NCBI GenBank assembly: GCA_020349885.1
Contig: CP070701.1
Location: 1,140,926 to 1,204,925 of the forward strand
Reading direction: 5' to 3'
Length of the DNA: 64,000 nucleotides
From: Acidobacteriota bacterium
GTDB lineage: Bacteria; Acidobacteriota; G020349885
In this document: piece by piece, positions 60,882 to 64,000 of the stretch
How positions within the stretch are numbered: position 1 is the first letter of the stretch
Layout of the letters: the number at the start of each line of letters is the position of its first letter
The notes under the pieces: generated by a model
What the model was told of the DNA's origin: nothing
What the model saw: the letters and a program-made list of their open reading frames with translations, nothing else
The model's database searches: none
Made by a program: the position numbers and the translations under genes

Positions 60882-61849
60882 TGTGCAGGCCCGTCGCTAG
60901 ATCCAGAGCGGCTTGCCTCGTTACGGGAGGGGCGGGCTTTCTCGGCTCGCACCTGGTGCGGGCCCTCGTGCGGCGGGGCCACGCGGTGACCGTCCTCGAC
61001 AATTTCAGCTCGGGCAGCCTCGAAAACCTGCGGGAAGTGAAAAAGGCGGTTCGCGTCGTGCGGGGAGACGTGCGCGAGCCGAAAGATGTTCGCAGGGCGC
61101 TCCGGGGCGCGGAGTGGGTTTTCCATCTTGCGGCCCTCGTCTCCGTGCCCGGGTCTATCAAACGGCCCGGGGAGACTTACGCGACGAACGCCGAAGGGAC
61201 GCGGCTTCTGCTTGAAGAATCTCTTCGCGCGGAGGTTCTGCGCGTCGTCTACGCCTCCTCCTGCGCCGTCTACGGCGACGGTCTCCCCCGCGCCATCCCC
61301 GAGGACACCCCTCCCCGCCCGCAGACTCCCTACGCTTTGAGCAAGTGGATGGCGGAGTGCTACGCGCGGGCCTATTGGGCCATGTACGGCCTCGAGGTCG
61401 TCGTGCTTCGCTTCTTCAACGTCTACGGCCCCGGCCAGAGCGCGTCGTCGCCGTATTCGGCGGTCGTGGCGCGCTTCTCGGACGCCTTGGTGCGCGGCCG
61501 GCGCCCTTTCATCTACGGCGACGGCCGCCAGACCCGCGACTTCGTCTACGTGGGCGACACCGTGGATGCGTTTCGGCGTGCCGCCGGGCGCCGGCGCGCC
61601 GAGGGCCGGATTATCAACATCGGAAGCGGCCGCGCCGTTTCCATCCGGACGCTTTTCGAGACGCTTGCGCGTTTTGCGGACGGCGCCGTCAGGCCGCGCT
61701 GCGCCAAGGCGAGGCGGGGCGACATTCGCAGATCGCGGGCTTCCGTCAAGGCTGCCCGGAGCGTCCTGGGCTTCCGGTCCAGGGTGACGCTCCGCGAGGG
61801 TCTTCGGAAAACGTACGCGTGGTTTGCCGAGGCCGCGGCGAAGACTTAG
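60881..61849 (+). CDS. NAD-dependent epimerase, UDP-glucose 4-epimerase-like
   Basis: A 322-residue extended SDR: CLVTGGAGFLGSHLVRAL, the SSCAVYGDG Ser motif, and YALSKWMAECYARAY with YxxxK. The fold and HLAALVSVPGSIKRP point to UDP-glucose/UDP-GlcNAc 4-epimerase or a uronate-acting relative; the exact substrate is open. The start overlaps the ugd stop (TGATG). Confidence 0.86.
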   Translation: MCRPVARSRAACLVTGGAGFLGSHLVRALVRRGHAVTVLDNFSSGSLENLREVKKAVRVVRGDVREPKDVRRALRGAEWVFHLAALVSVPGSIKRPGETYATNAEGTRLLLEESLRAEVLRVVYASSCAVYGDGLPRAIPEDTPPRPQTPYALSKWMAECYARAYWAMYGLEVVVLRFFNVYGPGQSASSPYSAVVARFSDALVRGRRPFIYGDGRQTRDFVYVGDTVDAFRRAAGRRRAEGRIINIGSGRAVSIRTLFETLARFADGAVRPRCAKARRGDIRRSRASVKAARSVLGFRSRVTLREGLRKTYAWFAEAAAKT

Positions 61850-61864
61850 CCGGCCGTACGACTG

Positions 61865-62611
61865 ATGAGTCGGGACGCGAAGGATAAGGAAAAAGCGACC
61901 GCTTTCTTTGTGGCCGACTGCCACCTCGACGAGCGCGAGGAAGGCCTCGCCGTTTTCGAGGCCTTCCTGCGGTCGCTTCCCGGAAGAACGCCGGCGCTCT
62001 ACGTCCTCGGAGACCTTTTCAATCTCTGGATAGGATACCCTCACCTGGAGCGGGCCTACCACAGGCGCATCGTCGAGACGCTCGGCATGCTCGACGACGA
62101 GGGAACGGTCGTCTCGTTCGTGGAGGGGAACCGCGATTTCTTTCTGCGCGAGGGCGGGCGCGACCGCCTCTTCGCGCGCTACAACCGGGACGAGATGTCC
62201 GTCGAGGCGGCGGGGCGCCGCATCGCGCTCTTCCACGGCGACATGGTCAACGTCGACGACCGCTTATACCGCGCCTGGCACGCCGCGTCGAAGAGCCGCG
62301 CGGCCTCGGCGCTCGCCCGCGTGCTGCCGTCGCGGCTCGGCCGGAGCTTCGCCGCCGCCGCGGAGCGCCGCCTGCGCTCCACGAACCTCGCCTACAAGGC
62401 GCGTTTCCCGGAGGCGCACTGCCTCCGCTACGCCGAGTCGAAGTTCCGCGAGGGACACGACGCGGTGATCCTGGGCCACTTCCACACCGAGCGCCGCTAC
62501 GAACTCGCGGACGGCACCCTCTTCGTGATGCCCATGTGGGGCGAGGCGCGCCGCTATCTGCGCTTGGGTTCGGACGGGACGTTCCGCTTCGAGGCGTTCT
62601 CCGGGGGGTAG
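61865..62611 (+). CDS. lpxH: Metallophosphatase, UDP-2,3-diacylglucosamine hydrolase (LpxH)-like
   Basis: A 248-residue calcineurin-like phosphoesterase. VADCHL, LYVLGDLFNLWIGY, EGNRDFFLREG, LFHGDMVNVDDR and ILGHFHTE are the metal-binding motifs, and GNRDF with WIGY is characteristic of LpxH, which makes lipid X for LpxB. ADCHL replaces the usual SDLHL. It is separated from lpxB by 11 kb and lies at the end of the sugar cluster. Confidence 0.87.
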   Translation: MSRDAKDKEKATAFFVADCHLDEREEGLAVFEAFLRSLPGRTPALYVLGDLFNLWIGYPHLERAYHRRIVETLGMLDDEGTVVSFVEGNRDFFLREGGRDRLFARYNRDEMSVEAAGRRIALFHGDMVNVDDRLYRAWHAASKSRAASALARVLPSRLGRSFAAAAERRLRSTNLAYKARFPEAHCLRYAESKFREGHDAVILGHFHTERRYELADGTLFVMPMWGEARRYLRLGSDGTFRFEAFSGG

Positions 62612-62647
62612 CCCGCAGGGCGGGGGCGCGGCATGCCGCGCCCCGGC

Positions 62648-62653
62648 TAAAAT
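62648..62653 (+). promoter_or_regulatory. -10 box of the MFS gene, predicted leaderless
   Basis: TAAAAT, then six bases and ATG at 62660. No Shine-Dalgarno; no clear -35 in the GC-rich region upstream. Confidence 0.4.
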
Positions 62654-62659
62654 AACGTC

Positions 62660-63898
62660 ATGGAAAATCACCGCCGGAACCTCTTCTTTCTCGCGCTGGT
62701 CGAAGTGTGCTGGGGCCTTGCGCTCGGGCTGAGCGCGGCGCACATCCTGCTCCCGGTCTTCCTGCGGGAACTCGGGGCGACGGCGCTCGCCATCAGCTCC
62801 ATCCCGATTATCGTGTCCGTCGGCCACACCCTGCCGCAGTTCCTGACGCCCTACTTCACGGCGCACCTTGCGGAGAAGAGGCGCCTGGTCATCCTGTGGC
62901 ACCTGATTCCGCCGGTGGCGTGGCTTGCCCTGCCGCTCTATTTTTTCTTCGTGCGCACGGGGCCTCCGTTCTCCCGCGCGGACATCGCCGCGTTCCTGGG
63001 ATTCTTCGCGGCGAGCTCGTGCCTTGTCGGGTTCCTGATTCCTCTCTGGCTCAATTTCGTAAGCCGCACCACCCAGCCGGGGCGCTGGGGCGAGGCCACC
63101 GGGATCCTCTTTTCCGTACAGATGTTCTTCGCGTCCGCGGGGTCGTTCCTCGCGAGCTTCCTGCTCACCCACGGACAGGACTTTCCGAAGAATTACGCGC
63201 TCTGCTTCCTGCTGACGGCCATAGGCATGGTCGTGGGGGCGTTTTTCTTCTGGGGGGTGCGCGAGGTGCCGCACCCGAAGCCCCCTCCGCGCCGTCCGTT
63301 CCGGGAGTACCTCGTGGAGTTTTTCCGGGTCCTGGGCCGCGAGCCGCGCCTTCGCCGCTACCTCGCGGCGCGCGCATGCATCCAGGTCTACCCGGCGCTC
63401 GTCTCGTTCTACGCCGTCTACGCGGCCGATTCGTTCGGCGCCTCGGGAGGCGACGCCGCGCGCCTCAGCGGCGTCTTCCTGGCCGCCCAGATGGTGACGT
63501 GCTACGTGGGGGGCCGGCTGGGTGACCGCGTGGGGCACATGCGCATAATCGTCGCGGGCAACGTGGCGCTCCTCGCCGGAATGGGAATTATCTTCTTCGC
63601 CGGGGCCATGTGGCACTTTTACGTCGCCTCGGTGCTGGGCGGCGTCTTTCTGTCCACGTTCATCGTCTCACACGTCAACTGGCTTCTCCGCTTCGCGCCC
63701 GAGGGCGAGGACAACACCCTGATCTTGAGTGTCCCGAGCGTGCTCATGGTGCCGTTTATGGTCGCGTGCCCGCTGTTCCTCGGCTGGCTGGTGGACGCCG
63801 TGTCGTACCAGGCGGCGCTCCTCGTGGCCATGGCGAGCGTGGGGGCGGGGATTGTCCTCGCGGCGTCCGCGGTGCGGAGGGAGGGCAGCGTTCGATAA
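62660..63898 (+). CDS. MFS transporter
   Basis: A 412-residue inner-membrane protein with about 12 hydrophobic segments. The loop after helix 8-9 reads GGRLGDRVGHMRIIVAG, a match to the MFS G-x-x-x-D-R-x-G motif. Substrate is unknown and no neighbour suggests one. It is the last complete gene in the window. Confidence 0.85.
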   Translation: MENHRRNLFFLALVEVCWGLALGLSAAHILLPVFLRELGATALAISSIPIIVSVGHTLPQFLTPYFTAHLAEKRRLVILWHLIPPVAWLALPLYFFFVRTGPPFSRADIAAFLGFFAASSCLVGFLIPLWLNFVSRTTQPGRWGEATGILFSVQMFFASAGSFLASFLLTHGQDFPKNYALCFLLTAIGMVVGAFFFWGVREVPHPKPPPRRPFREYLVEFFRVLGREPRLRRYLAARACIQVYPALVSFYAVYAADSFGASGGDAARLSGVFLAAQMVTCYVGGRLGDRVGHMRIIVAGNVALLAGMGIIFFAGAMWHFYVASVLGGVFLSTFIVSHVNWLLRFAPEGEDNTLILSVPSVLMVPFMVACPLFLGWLVDAVSYQAALLVAMASVGAGIVLAASAVRREGSVR

Positions 63899-64000
63899 CC
63901 GCAGTCAGCAGTGATGGACAGGAAACACTGCTTGAGGATTCTGAAAATTAAAAAAGGGCTGACAATAAGATCGGCGTGCTCTTGCCTAAGACAGGCAACA
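63899..64000. other. Intergenic end of window with two inverted repeats
   Basis: AGCAGTG (63907-63913) pairs with CACTGCT (63926-63932), and TTGCCT (63982-63987) pairs with AGGCAA (63993-63998). Neither is followed by a T-run within the window. Composition is AT-richer than the genes. I see no coding sequence. Confidence 0.5.

Noticed and set aside
1-64000. Sigma-54 promoters, sought because rpoN is present
   Set aside because: I found no TGGCAC-N5-TTGC match in an intergenic region of the window.

Overview
This is 64 kb of dense, GC-rich (about 65% by eye) chromosome from a diderm bacterium. The Gram-negative call rests on lipid A genes (lpxB, an lpxH-type hydrolase), the full lipoprotein pathway (lgt, lspA, lnt), type IV pilus retraction (pilT) and sigma-54 (rpoN). 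I see no rRNA, tRNA, CRISPR, phage or insertion sequence, and no gene-free stretch over 300 bases. The mix (PurS-type purine synthesis, GatB, a Ser/Thr kinase-like protein with TPRs, a MglA GTPase, Gld-like ABC genes, beta-propeller-like secreted repeats) resembles Acidobacteriota, myxobacteria-like lineages or an uncultured phylum. I cannot assign a phylum from sequence alone.

Layout. 0-2 kb: a secreted repeat protein cut by the window edge, and rsmD. 2-6.5 kb: a symporter with a small partner, then purS-cupin-purQ-moeA. 6.6-10.3 kb: a secreted ankyrin protein, lnt and nagZ. 10.3-12.6 kb: a probable pseudokinase with TPRs, divergent from a TPR lipoprotein. 12.7-15.6 kb: ribD-ribE and a class V aminotransferase. 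15.7-19.0 kb: a GldA/F/G-like ABC system. 19.1-24.1 kb: pdxJ, then ileS-lspA-lgt. 24.3-31.3 kb: a large secreted subtilase, pilT, a cyclic-nucleotide-binding protein and a low-GC polytopic membrane protein. 31.3-36.1 kb: rpoN (reverse), then a site-2-like protease, trpS, scpA and scpB. 36.2-43.4 kb: a FAD oxidoreductase divergent from a GcvT-like protein, then a chemoreceptor, CheW and gatB. 43.5-55.4 kb: an aminotransferase, then one long coupled run: accA, M3 peptidase, TIGR02757 protein, anchored unknown, lpxB, a toxin-antitoxin-like pair, a DUF374 acyltransferase, yicC, gmk, rpoZ and coaBC. 55.5-64 kb: carbamate kinase, HAD hydrolase, a MglA-like GTPase with a long tail, a UDP-sugar cluster (epimerase, ugd, epimerase), lpxH-like, and an MFS transporter.

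How it works together. Envelope building dominates: lipid A, lipoprotein maturation, UDP-uronate synthesis and murein recycling. Surface-behaviour genes (PilT with a cNMP protein, MCP with CheW, MglA-like GTPase, Gld-like ABC) are scattered between housekeeping operons.

Most notable observations: (1) many genes carry a sigma-70-like -10 box only 6-8 bases before the ATG, with no Shine-Dalgarno, which suggests common leaderless transcripts; (2) the acyltransferase gene is split across two frames exactly at an A9 run containing a dnaX-type slippery heptamer; (3) a kinase-like protein has lost both its glycine loop and the DFG aspartate; (4) a toxin-antitoxin-like pair is translationally coupled inside the lipid A operon; (5) the MglA-like GTPase has a tail of about 160 residues; (6) short 7-10 base tandem repeats recur between genes and once inside a gene.
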